A stretch of DNA of 64,000 bases. Source: DT-111 sp965263225 (GTDB taxonomy: Bacteria; Bacteroidota; Bacteroidia; Chitinophagales; Saprospiraceae). The stretch spans positions 186,001 to 250,000 of the forward strand of contig CBDHHG010000028.1 of NCBI GenBank assembly GCA_965263225.1, given 5' to 3'. Under the pieces are notes generated by a model that worked only from the letters and a program-made list of their open reading frames with translations, made no database searches and had not been told where the DNA came from. Positions 8,841 to 18,380 of the stretch are shown piece after piece (positions within the stretch are counted from its first letter, which is position 1; each line of letters begins with the position of its first letter). The position numbers and the translations under genes are program-made.

Positions 8841-10886
8841 ATGAAAGTGCCCCAAACTACAGCAAGTTTAGTTTTGACCCTATTTTCTCTTTTCGGCTTT
8901 TCCCGATCAATAGCCCAGAACACCACAATCGAAGAATTGCAGGCTCGCTTGAACAGTGTTTCAGACACTAAGGAACAGATTGATATCCTAAATCAATTGA
9001 GTTATGAATTTTACCAGATAGATATTGATAAAACCTTCTTTTATGCAGGGCAGGCCCTGGACTTAGCTAAAGAAATTGAATATGAAACAGGAATAGCCCA
9101 AGCGCTAAAATACCAAGCAGTTGGTTATACCGTCCAGAAAAACTTTCGCAAGGCCTTGTCCACCAACAAATCCTCACTCTACCTGGCTCGTCAATTAAAT
9201 GATACGGTATTGATCTCGGAGGTTTTGAATAATATAGGAATCAACTACGAACGCTTGGGGTTGCCCAAGGAGGCCATTTCTAATTATCTGGAGTCATTGG
9301 AGTACTCAAAAAATGTGGGGGATGATAGGATGCGATGTTTCACCTATCGAAATGTAGGATTTTTATATGATAAATTAGGAAGCGGTGAGAAGGCCGTAGA
9401 ATATTTCAACAAGGGAGCAGAAATTGCGAAAAACAGCGATCATCACATGATCAAGTACATCCCCTATCTGACTGCTGGCAACAACTACAAAAGAAGGGGA
9501 AAGTATCAAGAAGCCTTGGAAAGTCTCAATAAGGCCTATCCACTTTGTACCAACAATTATAGTAGGGGAGTGGTGTTTAATGAAAGAGCTGAGGTATATA
9601 AAGAGCAGAAAAGATGGGACTTAGCTTTGGATCAACTCAACCAAGCCTTAGCTATCATTGAGCAATCTGGCAACCGGGATCATTTCGAAGAAGCGCAACT
9701 GTCTTTGGCTTCCCTATTATTCGAGAAAGGAGATTATGGGCAATGCTTGCAGGTTCTGGAGGAGGTAATAGCAAAGAAAGGAAAGGATAATGATTATTCG
9801 TTTAATGATAAAAAACTGTATCAACTGTTGGCTGAAACGCAGCAGCGTCTGCAAGCACACGAAAGAGCAGCAAGTTCATATCAAAAATTGGCGGATATTC
9901 AAGATAGTTTGTACAATGGAAGCCGATTAGACCTCATCTTTGCTTTGGAAGCCAAATACAAGATGAATGAAAAAGAACAAGAGAATGCCTATCTCAGAGC
10001 TCAACAAGGGCAAAGCGAGGCGCTCCTGGCTCAACGCCAAAAGTCTACCCTCTACGCCATCTTACTGGCGGTCTTGCTCTTCATCCTCGCCTTGTTGATC
10101 TACCGCGCCTATCGGGTAAAACGAAGATTTAATGAGAACTTGAGACAGCAAGTGAAAAAGCAGACGCAAGTCCTTCAAAAAACGAATGATCATCTGAACG
10201 CTTCCAATATCGAATTGGAACGCTTCGCCTATATTGCTTCCCATGATTTGAAGGAGCCCTTGCGGAACATCGCCAGCTTTTCCAGTCTTATTGAACGCAA
10301 GTTGGGCGATCCAGCTGAACGTACTCAGATTAGGGAATACCTGGACTTCATTAAACGAAATGCCTACCAAATGAATCAATTGATTCGAGATGTTTTGGAG
10401 TATTCCAAGGTAGATAATAGAAGCCAAGATCAGTTTAAAGAGACCAATCTAAAGGAACTGATCGCACAGGTGGAACAGGCTATTCTGACGGATCTAAAAG
10501 AACAGAAGGTAAAACTCAATCTCCCTGCCATCGAGGTCTGCTTTTACACCATCCCCTCTCAACTCTTTCTGGTGTTAAAGAACCTGATTAGTAATGGCTT
10601 GAAATACAACACCAGTACAGAAAAGGTAATTGATGTTCGTTATCAGGACGTAGGTGCTCATCATCAATTTTGCGTCACAGATAATGGGATAGGCATTGCT
10701 CCTGAATATCGAGAGCAAGTTTTCGAAATGTTCAAGAGGTTACATAGCCGCCAAGAGTATCAAGGAACAGGTCTAGGATTAGCCATTTGCAAAAAAATAG
10801 TCACGAATCTAGGTGGAGACATTTGGTACGAAAGCGCTGAGGAGGGAAGTCAATTTTACTTCACAATTGCCAAACATCAGTCCTAG
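8841..10886 (+). CDS. TPR-containing sensor histidine kinase
   Basis: This 681-residue protein has a signal peptide (to about 25) and a periplasmic array of tetratricopeptide repeats (about 30-370). One transmembrane helix follows (near 400-420, YAILLAVLLFILALLIY), then a short coiled coil and a kinase core. The phospho-acceptor is H468 in IASHDLKEPLRN. The ATP-binding domain shows the N box (LKNLISNGLKYN), G1 (DNGIGI) and G2 (GTGLGLAI). It should autophosphorylate in response to an envelope signal bound by the TPRs. No response regulator is adjacent, so it is an orphan. Its kinase core is very like that of the beta-propeller kinase at 29159-32470. Confidence 0.92.
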   Translation: MKVPQTTASLVLTLFSLFGFSRSIAQNTTIEELQARLNSVSDTKEQIDILNQLSYEFYQIDIDKTFFYAGQALDLAKEIEYETGIAQALKYQAVGYTVQKNFRKALSTNKSSLYLARQLNDTVLISEVLNNIGINYERLGLPKEAISNYLESLEYSKNVGDDRMRCFTYRNVGFLYDKLGSGEKAVEYFNKGAEIAKNSDHHMIKYIPYLTAGNNYKRRGKYQEALESLNKAYPLCTNNYSRGVVFNERAEVYKEQKRWDLALDQLNQALAIIEQSGNRDHFEEAQLSLASLLFEKGDYGQCLQVLEEVIAKKGKDNDYSFNDKKLYQLLAETQQRLQAHERAASSYQKLADIQDSLYNGSRLDLIFALEAKYKMNEKEQENAYLRAQQGQSEALLAQRQKSTLYAILLAVLLFILALLIYRAYRVKRRFNENLRQQVKKQTQVLQKTNDHLNASNIELERFAYIASHDLKEPLRNIASFSSLIERKLGDPAERTQIREYLDFIKRNAYQMNQLIRDVLEYSKVDNRSQDQFKETNLKELIAQVEQAILTDLKEQKVKLNLPAIEVCFYTIPSQLFLVLKNLISNGLKYNTSTEKVIDVRYQDVGAHHQFCVTDNGIGIAPEYREQVFEMFKRLHSRQEYQGTGLGLAICKKIVTNLGGDIWYESAEEGSQFYFTIAKHQS

Positions 10887-11094
10887 GATAATACCTTAGT
10901 AAAACGGCTACAATAGGGCTTTAAGGTCATGAGCTGCTAGCTTTGGGGTTTCAAGGGGGCTGTAGTGGAGAGCAAAAAATCACCGCTAAGGAAAATAGAA
11001 TTGTGCTGAATGCTTACCTTCACTGCTCGCCAGCGGAGGAGATTTTTCTTCTGTGGTAGAAACTAAATCGCTCATATTAAAATTGGAATATCAC

Positions 11095-11265
11095 ATGAGA
11101 GTTGTAGCACTTTCTCTTTTCTTAGCTTTTCCCTTCTTTTTACAACCTCGGGTACAACATGAAGTAAAATTGGACTTGATCGGCATTCTTGCAAATCGTC
11201 CTCGACTGTCCTACGAGTACGCTCCAGGAGCAAATTGGGGGTTGCTTGTGATAACCCCAGTTTAA
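11095..11265 (+). pseudogene. Truncated outer-membrane protein remnant
   Basis: From the ATG at 11095 the frame encodes a signal-peptide-like start (MRVVALSLFLAFPFF), then EVKLDLIGILANRPRLSYEY and a stop at 11265. That second segment resembles the first strands of small outer-membrane beta-barrel proteins (DUF3575-like), where a chain of 150-200 residues is expected. Here only 56 codons remain. A stem GGGGTT / AACCCC (11238-11258) covers the 3' end. The open frame can be extended upstream to a GTG at 11053 without adding a recognisable domain. It is best read as a gene remnant. The flanks 10887-11094 and 11266-11361 hold nothing else apart from a stray TAGCTTTG at 10938-10945. Confidence 0.4.
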
Positions 11266-11361
11266 AGGTATGATCTGCGATGTAAGGGTCAATAGGCTAT
11301 CAGCCAACGTTTTTTAAACTTTAAATAATCATCCATTAACGCCAATGATGGGGTGAATTGC

Positions 11362-11369
11362 TAACTTTG
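11362..11369 (+). promoter_or_regulatory. Candidate -7 box for the ECF sigma gene
   Basis: TAACTTTG matches the Bacteroidota housekeeping -7 consensus TAnnTTTG exactly and sits 63 bp before the sigma gene start at 11433. A good -33 TTG was not found at the usual distance, so the call rests on the -7 box and its position. Confidence 0.4.
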
Positions 11370-11432
11370 ATGATAGATTTTGATCGTACGACTATATGCA
11401 AGTACTGTTAGTCGAGATCTGACCGGAGCTTT

Positions 11433-11990
11433 ATGAAACAAAGGCCACACCATACCGACTTAACGCAATTAGTTGCTAACCTGAAAGAAGGAGATGAAGC
11501 AGCTCTAGCTGAGTTGTATGAACTCTACTTTGATCGCCTTTATGCCTTTGCTACGGCTTTCTTTGGATCTTCCCTGGATGCCAAGGATGTGGTACAGGAA
11601 GCCTTTATCAAAATTTGGGAAAAAAGAGCCCTGTTAAAACCGACCAGTTCCATAGAATCTTTCCTACTGACCATTGTAAAAAACACAGCCATAGACCTGA
11701 CTAGAAAGAGGCTTAGAGAAACAATTAATCAGAATACCTTTCAAGAGAATAAGGCGGATCGGCATGAGTCTTCTGGTGAGGATATCGTGTTGATTAAAGA
11801 ATTAGAACATAAAATTGAGCGTGCGATCAATCAACTTCCTCCTAAAACGAAGACTGTTTTTAGTATGAAGAAAAAGGAAGGAATGAGCAATTCAGAAATT
11901 GCCAACAAGCTCAATCTTTCCAAAAAGACCGTCGAAAATCACATCAATATTGCCCTTTCTCGTCTGCGGCAGCTTCTTCCAGAAGAATAA
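11433..11990 (+). CDS. ECF-type RNA polymerase sigma factor (FecI/SusCD-linked)
   Basis: This 185-residue cytosolic protein has sigma region 2 at about residues 25-95 (LYELYFDRLYAFATAFFG, DVVQEAFIKIWEKR). Region 4 is at about 130-180 (AINQLPPKTKTVF, then the helix-turn-helix MSNSEIANKLNLSKKTVENH). It is the normal length for the group. The next gene is the FecR anti-sigma factor, 97 bp downstream, and then a SusC with an STN domain. This is the standard gene order of trans-envelope signalling. It should direct RNA polymerase to the SusCD locus when the outer-membrane receptor is occupied. Confidence 0.95.
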   Translation: MKQRPHHTDLTQLVANLKEGDEAALAELYELYFDRLYAFATAFFGSSLDAKDVVQEAFIKIWEKRALLKPTSSIESFLLTIVKNTAIDLTRKRLRETINQNTFQENKADRHESSGEDIVLIKELEHKIERAINQLPPKTKTVFSMKKKEGMSNSEIANKLNLSKKTVENHINIALSRLRQLLPEE

Positions 11991-12087
11991 TTTCTCATCA
12001 TTCGAAAAGTTAACATAAATTTTACCTACTCAGACTGGGTGCACGCTCGGGTGTAGGTCGTATTAGTAGTGTAAAGATTAAAATAGT

Positions 12088-13071
12088 ATGGATTTTCAGC
12101 ACCTTTGGGAAAAGTTTAAGTCAGGGCAAGCTAGTCAAGCAGAAATGAAGGAATTGGCTAGTTTCTTGGAAAAGCAGGAAGGTATAAGAGCACTCGAAGC
12201 TGCTGTGGAAGAGCAATGGGAAAAAATACCAGAGGACATCCAGGTAGCTGTCCAGGTGCCAGAACGAAAGGCTATTTACAGGAAGATTGACAGTAAAAGG
12301 CGTCAAGGAGCCAGGACCTTGAGGCTTTCAATCCGCAAGAATCCGTGGTTTATTGCGGCCGCTGCCATCGCCTTGTTAATCATCAGTACCCTAATTTTTG
12401 ACATTCTTCAAGGGCCAACTGAACCTACTTGGGTTACGATAAGAACGGCTCAAGATACTCGGCAGATTGAATTGCCGGACGGTTCCACGGTTTGGATGAA
12501 TAGGAATAGTGTTCTGTCCTATCAAGATCCCTTCCCGGATTCTCTGCGTTTATTGGAGTTGGAAGGAGAAGGTTATTTCGAAGTTGTTTCTGATCAACGG
12601 CCGTTCATAGTTGAATCAGAGCGGGTTCAAACCAAGGTTTTAGGAACGACTTTCAATGTTAATGCCTATCCCAATCATGATGCTGTCCAAGTGGCGCTCC
12701 TAGAAGGCCACGTAGTCGTTAATACTCCGAAGAGGGAAGAAGTAGATCTGGATCCGGGGGAATGGGTAAGCATTAATAAACAAAACATGAGCCTTGAAAA
12801 GGAGGTGTATGAAGGGGATCAGCATCATGTTTGGTTAAAAGGTATCATTCATTTCGATGGCGCTAGAGTCGGAGAAGTAACCCGTACCCTGAAGAATTGG
12901 TACGATGTCAAGTTTCAAATTGAAAATGAACACCTAATTGAAAGTGAATTGGTGTATAGGTTTGATACCAACAAATTCACGCTAGAGGAGGTGGTTCAAC
13001 ATATAAACACAGTTTCTGATTACACGATTACTAAATCGGCGAATAACCTTTACATAGTTAAACACAAGTGA
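12088..13071 (+). CDS. FecR-family anti-sigma factor
   Basis: This 327-residue single-pass inner-membrane protein has a cytosolic N-terminus (1-88) that should hold the sigma factor. A transmembrane helix lies at about 90-108 (NPWFIAAAAIALLIISTLIF). The periplasmic FecR domain (about 115-225) includes RQIELPDGSTVWMNRNSVL and VLGTTFNVNAYP. A DUF4974-type C-terminal domain (about 250-325) contains FDGARVGEVTRTLKNWYDV. That domain normally contacts the STN domain of the SusC partner, encoded 168 bp downstream. Neither the 97-bp gap before it nor the gap after it contains a recognised gene. Confidence 0.95.
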   Translation: MDFQHLWEKFKSGQASQAEMKELASFLEKQEGIRALEAAVEEQWEKIPEDIQVAVQVPERKAIYRKIDSKRRQGARTLRLSIRKNPWFIAAAAIALLIISTLIFDILQGPTEPTWVTIRTAQDTRQIELPDGSTVWMNRNSVLSYQDPFPDSLRLLELEGEGYFEVVSDQRPFIVESERVQTKVLGTTFNVNAYPNHDAVQVALLEGHVVVNTPKREEVDLDPGEWVSINKQNMSLEKEVYEGDQHHVWLKGIIHFDGARVGEVTRTLKNWYDVKFQIENEHLIESELVYRFDTNKFTLEEVVQHINTVSDYTITKSANNLYIVKHK

Positions 13072-13239
13072 GGGGTAAGCTATTCTGTTGAAATAGCGGT
13101 AGTTTTTTAAGCACATACATTTATCAGGCAGATACTTCTGAAGGACTATCATGGTAGTAATTCAGAGTGAAATCTTATGGCTAAAATGATGTGTAGCTTG
13201 CCCTAACTTGAGTGATCTGGTAGAGGATTTGCGAGAAAA

Positions 13240-16200
13240 GTGTTGGTGATGTCGAAATGCTTTGTTCTCATGGTTTCCCTGCAAGTCGCGATCGCGATTC
13301 TCTTGTTGCCTTCATCAGCAGGTGCTCAGGCATTGGAGCAGGTAAACGTGATGAACAAATGGAAGGGTATTCGTCTGGAAGAAGCCTTTTTAGATGTGCA
13401 GAAGCAGACTGGATATTTTTTCACTTTTGATCGAAAACAAATTAGTAATATCCGAATTACGGCGCCTAGTGAGGCATTACCATTGGCAGATTTGTTGAAG
13501 TTCATCTCGGGAAAAACGGGACTAAAATTTACGATTACTAAAAAATTGGTCCTGGTCGGATATGAGCGTGAGCTGGCCGAGAGTATAGTGAGTGCTGGAA
13601 CGGAAATCCAACTGCTTGTTCCTCCTGTTCAGGTGTTGGCCGAAGAAAGTGCCAAACTGCGTTCTAACGTCATCTATCGGATAAACCCAAGCGAAGTTGA
13701 GCGTGGAGTGATATCAGGGGTGGTGCGGAGTGCAGCGGGGCAGGCTCTAGTGGGAGCAAGTGTTATTATCAAAGAGAGTGGGCAAGGTACGGTCACCGAT
13801 ATAGGAGGGAAATTTACGATAGCTTCTCCTCCCCAAGATATTTTCTCCTTAGTGGTTTCCTATATCGGTTATGAGACGATCGAAATGAATGTAAAGGCCA
13901 GAGACCTCTTGTCAATTGTGTTGAAAGAATCTTCTACTTCGCTGGAAGAGATTGTAGTGATCGGATATGGGAAACAAACCAAAGCCAAGGTCAATGGAGC
14001 TACCACTAAGGTGACAGGGGAGGTCCTGAATAAATACACTGCCTCTGGTTTTGATCATCAACTAATTGGGTGGTTGTCAGGTGTACAAGTTAATCAAGTG
14101 AATGGGCAACCGGGCTCCGAGGCACAGATTCTGGTTCGAGGCTTGGGTACCCTGACGGCAGGCTCTAATCCGCTCATCGTGGTAGATGGCGTTCCCTTGG
14201 CAGAAGGTAGTTCTTTAAATGCTATAAGCCCCAGTGATATTGCTAGTATTGATGTGTTGAAGGACGCTGCCTCTGCTGCAATTTATGGCTCTAGGGCTGG
14301 GAATGGAGTCATCCTCATCACCACTAAATCCGGACAAGCCGGGAAAATGAAAATTGCCCTTGATTTTAGTTCAGGATTGCAGATGCGTGCAGATCAGGTG
14401 GAATTGGCTGATGCTTATTCGGCAGCGCAGTTCTTCACCGAGGCTAGAGATTGGGGCTATGTATCCAGAGATCCCGTTAATCGGGCGGCGACTGACGATG
14501 AGGCTACACGGATTGCTAATGGAGCCAATAAGCGTGAGTTGCGGCTCGCTTATCTCCAGCCTTACCTAGAACAGCAAGCTGGCTTAACCAATACAGATTG
14601 GCTAGATATCATCTTTAGAACGGCCAATATTACCAATGCTAGCTTATCTTTTTCAGGGGGCAATGATAATGGTAATTACTATGTATCCACCAATTACTTT
14701 CATCAGGAAGGTTTGGCATTGGGGACTGATTTTAAGCGAATGAGCGGTACGATTAAGGTGAATAGTAAAATGGGTAAACGTTTTGATTTTGGATTTACCC
14801 TGCTCCCTTCTTATTCACGGCAAGACTATACCAATTTGGGAGATTGGCGATCTGACCCCATTGCTGCAAGCATGATTTACTATCCCTTTTTTGCTGCCTA
14901 CCATGAAGATGGTACGATTGCTTTAAGTCAGGGCCAAATCCTGAATACACCGGCGGATGGATCACTACAAGAAAATCCCTTGGCTTATACTCAGATAAAA
15001 GACGATCGCTTTCGCTTTAGAATGTTTGGAAGCACGGCTTTGACCTATGAAGTGCTTAAGGGACTGGATGTAAAAATGGTGTTGGGCCATGACTATAGAA
15101 ACTACTTTTACGATTTTTTCAAACCATCTACACTCGGAGAATACCGAGCCATTGCGCCTGTTCCTGCCAAGGCAAGTGAGACTAATGGCCGAAACCTGAG
15201 TTTTTTATCAGAAAATACGATCCATTATAGTCGGCTAATCGGCGCACATGAATTTGATGTATTGCTGGGGTATACTTATCAAAGAGAAGATGGGAATGAA
15301 TCACTTGTTGTTGGAACAAATATTCAGGATGATCTCCTGGATAACATTTCTGGTGCTAGCACGCATACATTAGAAGCTGATCGATACACTTGGGTACAGG
15401 TTTCCTACCTGGGACGGTTACAGTATTTCTTTAAAAATCGCTATCAATTTGCCGGAGCAATACGTAGGGATGGTTCCTCTCGTTTTGGAGACAATTCTAA
15501 ATGGGGTGTTTTCCCTTCCTTATCTGCGGGCTGGATTTTAAGTGACGAACCTGATTTTCCGGATTCAAAGTTGCTTAGCTATCTGAAGTTGAGAGTCAGT
15601 TGGGGGGTGACCGGTAACAATCAGATCGGTGCTTATAGCTCTAAGGCTTTATTGACCAACTCCAACTATATCTATGGCGGAGATCTGGGGCCCGGATTCT
15701 CAACTTCAACTTCTCCGAACAACAGTCTTTCCTGGGAGACCAATGCTTCTTTCAATCTAGGGCTTGACTTCGGCTTATGGGAGGCCATAAATATCTCGAC
15801 AAACTACTATCGGTCTGTAACCTCTGACCTCTTGTTGAGTGTGCCGGTTCCGCAGCAGTCCGGCTTTAGTTCCTCCTTACAGAATATCGGAGAGGTAGAG
15901 AATCAAGGTTTTGAGCTGGAGTTGTCAGCGAATAATATCATACTCGGATCAGCTAGGTGGACCTGGGCTGCCAACCTTACTACGAATACAAATAAAGTCT
16001 TAGCACTGGCTGACGGGCAGGAAGAGATTCGTGCTGGGCGAGATGGCGCATGGCGTACCAGGGTGGGAGGCTCGATTGCTGAAATCACGGCTTATAACAT
16101 CATTGGAGTGTATAAGACACAGGAAGAGATTGAAAGTTCTGCACATTTAAGTGGGACTTTGATTGGGGATTATATCGTCGAAGATGTGAATGAGGATGGA

Positions 16201-16767
16201 TGGATCAATGACGAGGACAAAGTAGCCTTAGGTACTTTTGCACCTGAGTTTACCTTCGGATTTAGCTCAAATCTGGAATGGAAAAACTTCGACCTCGCCC
16301 TGGCGATAAATGGGGTGCATGGTCGGTCTGCGTATTTCTATGATGAGGCTGTTGTCACTGGGGTAGGAGAGGGCTTTGGTGTGCCTAGTACCTACTATAT
16401 GGAGAACCGCTACCATCCTGAAAACAACCCGGATGGCTTCTTGGGGCGACCGAATCTCGGAAACTTTTCGGCTGCCAGACGCAATACACGCATCTCCAGC
16501 ATTTACATACAGGATGCGGACTATGTGAGGATCAGATACATGCAGCTAGGATATACTTTCCCTGAAAAATGGCTGGCCAGTATAGGGATAACAAGCCTAA
16601 GACTGTATGCTACCGCAAACAACCTATTGACGATCACGGATTATCGAGGATACAATCCCGATTCATCTGAATATAGGCGGAATACAGATGTGCTAAGGGC
16701 GGGTTATGCCCAGGATAATTTTCCTATAGCTAGATCTTATTTGCTAGGGGTAAATATTAAGTTTTGA
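13240..16767 (+). CDS. SusC/RagA TonB-dependent outer-membrane transporter with STN signalling domain
   Basis: This protein of up to 1175 residues has a signal peptide (to about 30) and an STN domain (about 40-110, GIRLEEAFLDVQKQTGYFF) that contacts FecR. A carboxypeptidase-regulatory-like domain (about 155-235, GVVRSAAGQALVGASV) leads to the TonB-box-like LEEIVVIGYG. The plug follows (LVRGLGTLTAGSNPLIVVDG), and then a 22-strand-type barrel ending in the aromatic LLGVNIKF. It imports a bound ligand using TonB energy and signals its presence. The frame begins with GTG at 13240; an in-frame ATG at 13249 is an equally good start. It is the first of two SusC paralogues here, and only this one has STN. 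The SusD partner starts at its stop codon. Confidence 0.95.
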   Translation: MLVMSKCFVLMVSLQVAIAILLLPSSAGAQALEQVNVMNKWKGIRLEEAFLDVQKQTGYFFTFDRKQISNIRITAPSEALPLADLLKFISGKTGLKFTITKKLVLVGYERELAESIVSAGTEIQLLVPPVQVLAEESAKLRSNVIYRINPSEVERGVISGVVRSAAGQALVGASVIIKESGQGTVTDIGGKFTIASPPQDIFSLVVSYIGYETIEMNVKARDLLSIVLKESSTSLEEIVVIGYGKQTKAKVNGATTKVTGEVLNKYTASGFDHQLIGWLSGVQVNQVNGQPGSEAQILVRGLGTLTAGSNPLIVVDGVPLAEGSSLNAISPSDIASIDVLKDAASAAIYGSRAGNGVILITTKSGQAGKMKIALDFSSGLQMRADQVELADAYSAAQFFTEARDWGYVSRDPVNRAATDDEATRIANGANKRELRLAYLQPYLEQQAGLTNTDWLDIIFRTANITNASLSFSGGNDNGNYYVSTNYFHQEGLALGTDFKRMSGTIKVNSKMGKRFDFGFTLLPSYSRQDYTNLGDWRSDPIAASMIYYPFFAAYHEDGTIALSQGQILNTPADGSLQENPLAYTQIKDDRFRFRMFGSTALTYEVLKGLDVKMVLGHDYRNYFYDFFKPSTLGEYRAIAPVPAKASETNGRNLSFLSENTIHYSRLIGAHEFDVLLGYTYQREDGNESLVVGTNIQDDLLDNISGASTHTLEADRYTWVQVSYLGRLQYFFKNRYQFAGAIRRDGSSRFGDNSKWGVFPSLSAGWILSDEPDFPDSKLLSYLKLRVSWGVTGNNQIGAYSSKALLTNSNYIYGGDLGPGFSTSTSPNNSLSWETNASFNLGLDFGLWEAINISTNYYRSVTSDLLLSVPVPQQSGFSSSLQNIGEVENQGFELELSANNIILGSARWTWAANLTTNTNKVLALADGQEEIRAGRDGAWRTRVGGSIAEITAYNIIGVYKTQEEIESSAHLSGTLIGDYIVEDVNEDGWINDEDKVALGTFAPEFTFGFSSNLEWKNFDLALAINGVHGRSAYFYDEAVVTGVGEGFGVPSTYYMENRYHPENNPDGFLGRPNLGNFSAARRNTRISSIYIQDADYVRIRYMQLGYTFPEKWLASIGITSLRLYATANNLLTITDYRGYNPDSSEYRRNTDVLRAGYAQDNFPIARSYLLGVNIKF

Positions 16768-18203
16768 ATCATATAATACTTGCAGTTGTGGGTTCAAAAA
16801 AAATAAAGAATAGTCTATTAGCCTACCTAGTCCTTACGGCTTGTTGGGCTTGTGAAGAGGATCTGTTTCAACAACCGATTACCGACAAATCGGTAGATAG
16901 TTTCTTTTCCAACGAAGGGGAAATAGAATCTGCCGTCAATGGAGCCTATGATGCCTTGCAGCTAACCGGCTTATACAACCTTTATATACCCGCCATTGGT
17001 GAGATCCCATCAGACAATACTTTTGATGAAGTACCTGCCAATGATGGGGGACGATATGGCGAATTAGATGAATTCAAAGTGATCACCTCAAATGAGGTCA
17101 TTACGGACATCTGGAGAGATGCCTACCTAGGTATTCAACGGACCAATGTCATTTTGAATCGAATCGGAGCTATTAGCTTTTCTAGTGAACGTATCAAAGA
17201 AGCACGTATCGGAGAAATGAAGTTTATCCGTGCACTACTATACTTCAATTTGGTCCGTATTTATGGAGATATTCCCTTAGTAACCCAAGAAACCCTGGAC
17301 CCTACTACCTACTTTGGTCAAGGGCGTACCTCAACAGAGGAAGTATACTTACAGATATTGCAAGACTTGCAAGAGGCGGTGGCATCGTTGCCATCCGTTG
17401 CGGATCGTCCAGGGCGTGTGATTCAAACTGCGGCTCAGGCCTTACTGGCCAAAGTCTTGATGACTAGAGGGAATTTCCTTGAGGCTAAGGCGCAATTGGA
17501 TAAATTGCTTGCATCTGAGAGGCATCAACTACAAGCGCATCCCGCTGATGTTTTTGCGCTTGAAAATGAGTTGAATCCTGAAATCATCTTCGCAGTACAG
17601 TTCGCTTCGGGGGTCAATGGGAATAATGAGGGAAGCGATGCCTTTGTCCAATTCTCACCGTCGGGAACGGTCAATGGTGCCAAGGGGCATAACCTTCCCA
17701 ATAGAGATTTTATCCAACTCTATGAAGAACAAGATCTACGTAAAGAAGCCTTCATTGGGGTAACGGTACAGGGAACCCCATTTTGCAAAAAATACAAGCG
17801 CCCGACCACGGAACCGAATGATGGAGAAAGCGATTGGATCGTCTTGCGCTACGCAGATGTACTTCTGCTGTTAGCTGAATGTGAACAGGAACTAGGTAAT
17901 CTTGTTGCGGCGGCCCACTACTTGAATCAAGTACGAGCCAGGGCGGGGTTGCCGAATACGACAGCAGTTGATGCGGGAGAATTGGCTACGGCTATTGAAT
18001 TAGAACGGCGATTGGAATTAATTGGAGAGGGACATCGCTGGTTCGATCTGCTGCGCACTGGGAAAGCGATCGATACCATGAATCGGTGGTTTGCTAGCAA
18101 TACGAGCCTTGGGATAAAGGTAGAAGAAACAGATCTACTGATGCCAATTCCGCAGAATCAAATTGACACAGACCCTAGCCTAGTGCAGAACCCAGGCTAT
18201 TAA
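16764..18203 (+). CDS. SusD/RagB nutrient-binding lipoprotein
   Basis: This 479-residue lipoprotein caps the SusC barrel on the cell surface. The N-terminal hydrophobic stretch ends in LTACWACEEDLFQQPITDKS. The second cysteine aligns with the lipid cysteine of the downstream paralogue, although LTAC fits the lipobox better. The SusD helical TPR-like region includes EIESAVNGAYDALQ, GEMKFIRALLYFNLVRIYGDIPLV and the C-terminal ERRLELIGEGHRWFDLLRTGKA. Translation apparently begins at a TTG (16764) overlapping the SusC stop codon by 4 bp; a GTG a few codons in is possible. The tight coupling supports equal expression with SusC. Confidence 0.93.
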   Translation: MNHIILAVVGSKKIKNSLLAYLVLTACWACEEDLFQQPITDKSVDSFFSNEGEIESAVNGAYDALQLTGLYNLYIPAIGEIPSDNTFDEVPANDGGRYGELDEFKVITSNEVITDIWRDAYLGIQRTNVILNRIGAISFSSERIKEARIGEMKFIRALLYFNLVRIYGDIPLVTQETLDPTTYFGQGRTSTEEVYLQILQDLQEAVASLPSVADRPGRVIQTAAQALLAKVLMTRGNFLEAKAQLDKLLASERHQLQAHPADVFALENELNPEIIFAVQFASGVNGNNEGSDAFVQFSPSGTVNGAKGHNLPNRDFIQLYEEQDLRKEAFIGVTVQGTPFCKKYKRPTTEPNDGESDWIVLRYADVLLLLAECEQELGNLVAAAHYLNQVRARAGLPNTTAVDAGELATAIELERRLELIGEGHRWFDLLRTGKAIDTMNRWFASNTSLGIKVEETDLLMPIPQNQIDTDPSLVQNPGY

Positions 18204-18315
18204 GAAAAGAGGAGGAAAAATGAAAAAACGAAATATTATTAATCACAAATAAAATTGGGAAAGATTTCTTTAACCCTTGTTTGGGTTCGAAAGAATTAAG
18301 AATTGAAATTAAAAA

Positions 18316-18349
18316 AGCCGGAAATATCCTGCAAGATAGCTTCCCGGCT
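18316..18349 (+). promoter_or_regulatory. Stem-loop in leader of the second SusC gene
   Basis: AGCCGG at 18316-18321 pairs with CCGGCT at 18344-18349, and GGAA/TTCC can extend the stem with a bulge. It lies in the 177-bp gap between the first SusD stop (18203) and the second SusC start (18381). It is not followed by a T-run. A smaller hairpin AACCC/GGGTT sits near 18272-18287. These may set the expression ratio of the two SusCD pairs, but this is inference. Confidence 0.3.
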
Positions 18350-18380
18350 ACTATTAATCATTTATAAAACACGTAAATTT

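Noticed and set aside
10062..10427. 121-codon minus-strand frame inside the TPR kinase
   Set aside because: It lies over the transmembrane and H-box region of the kinase and is only an antisense shadow.
18271..18300. tRNA-like GGGTTCGA sequence
   Set aside because: Only a T-loop-like word is present. There is no acceptor stem, anticodon stem or correct spacing.
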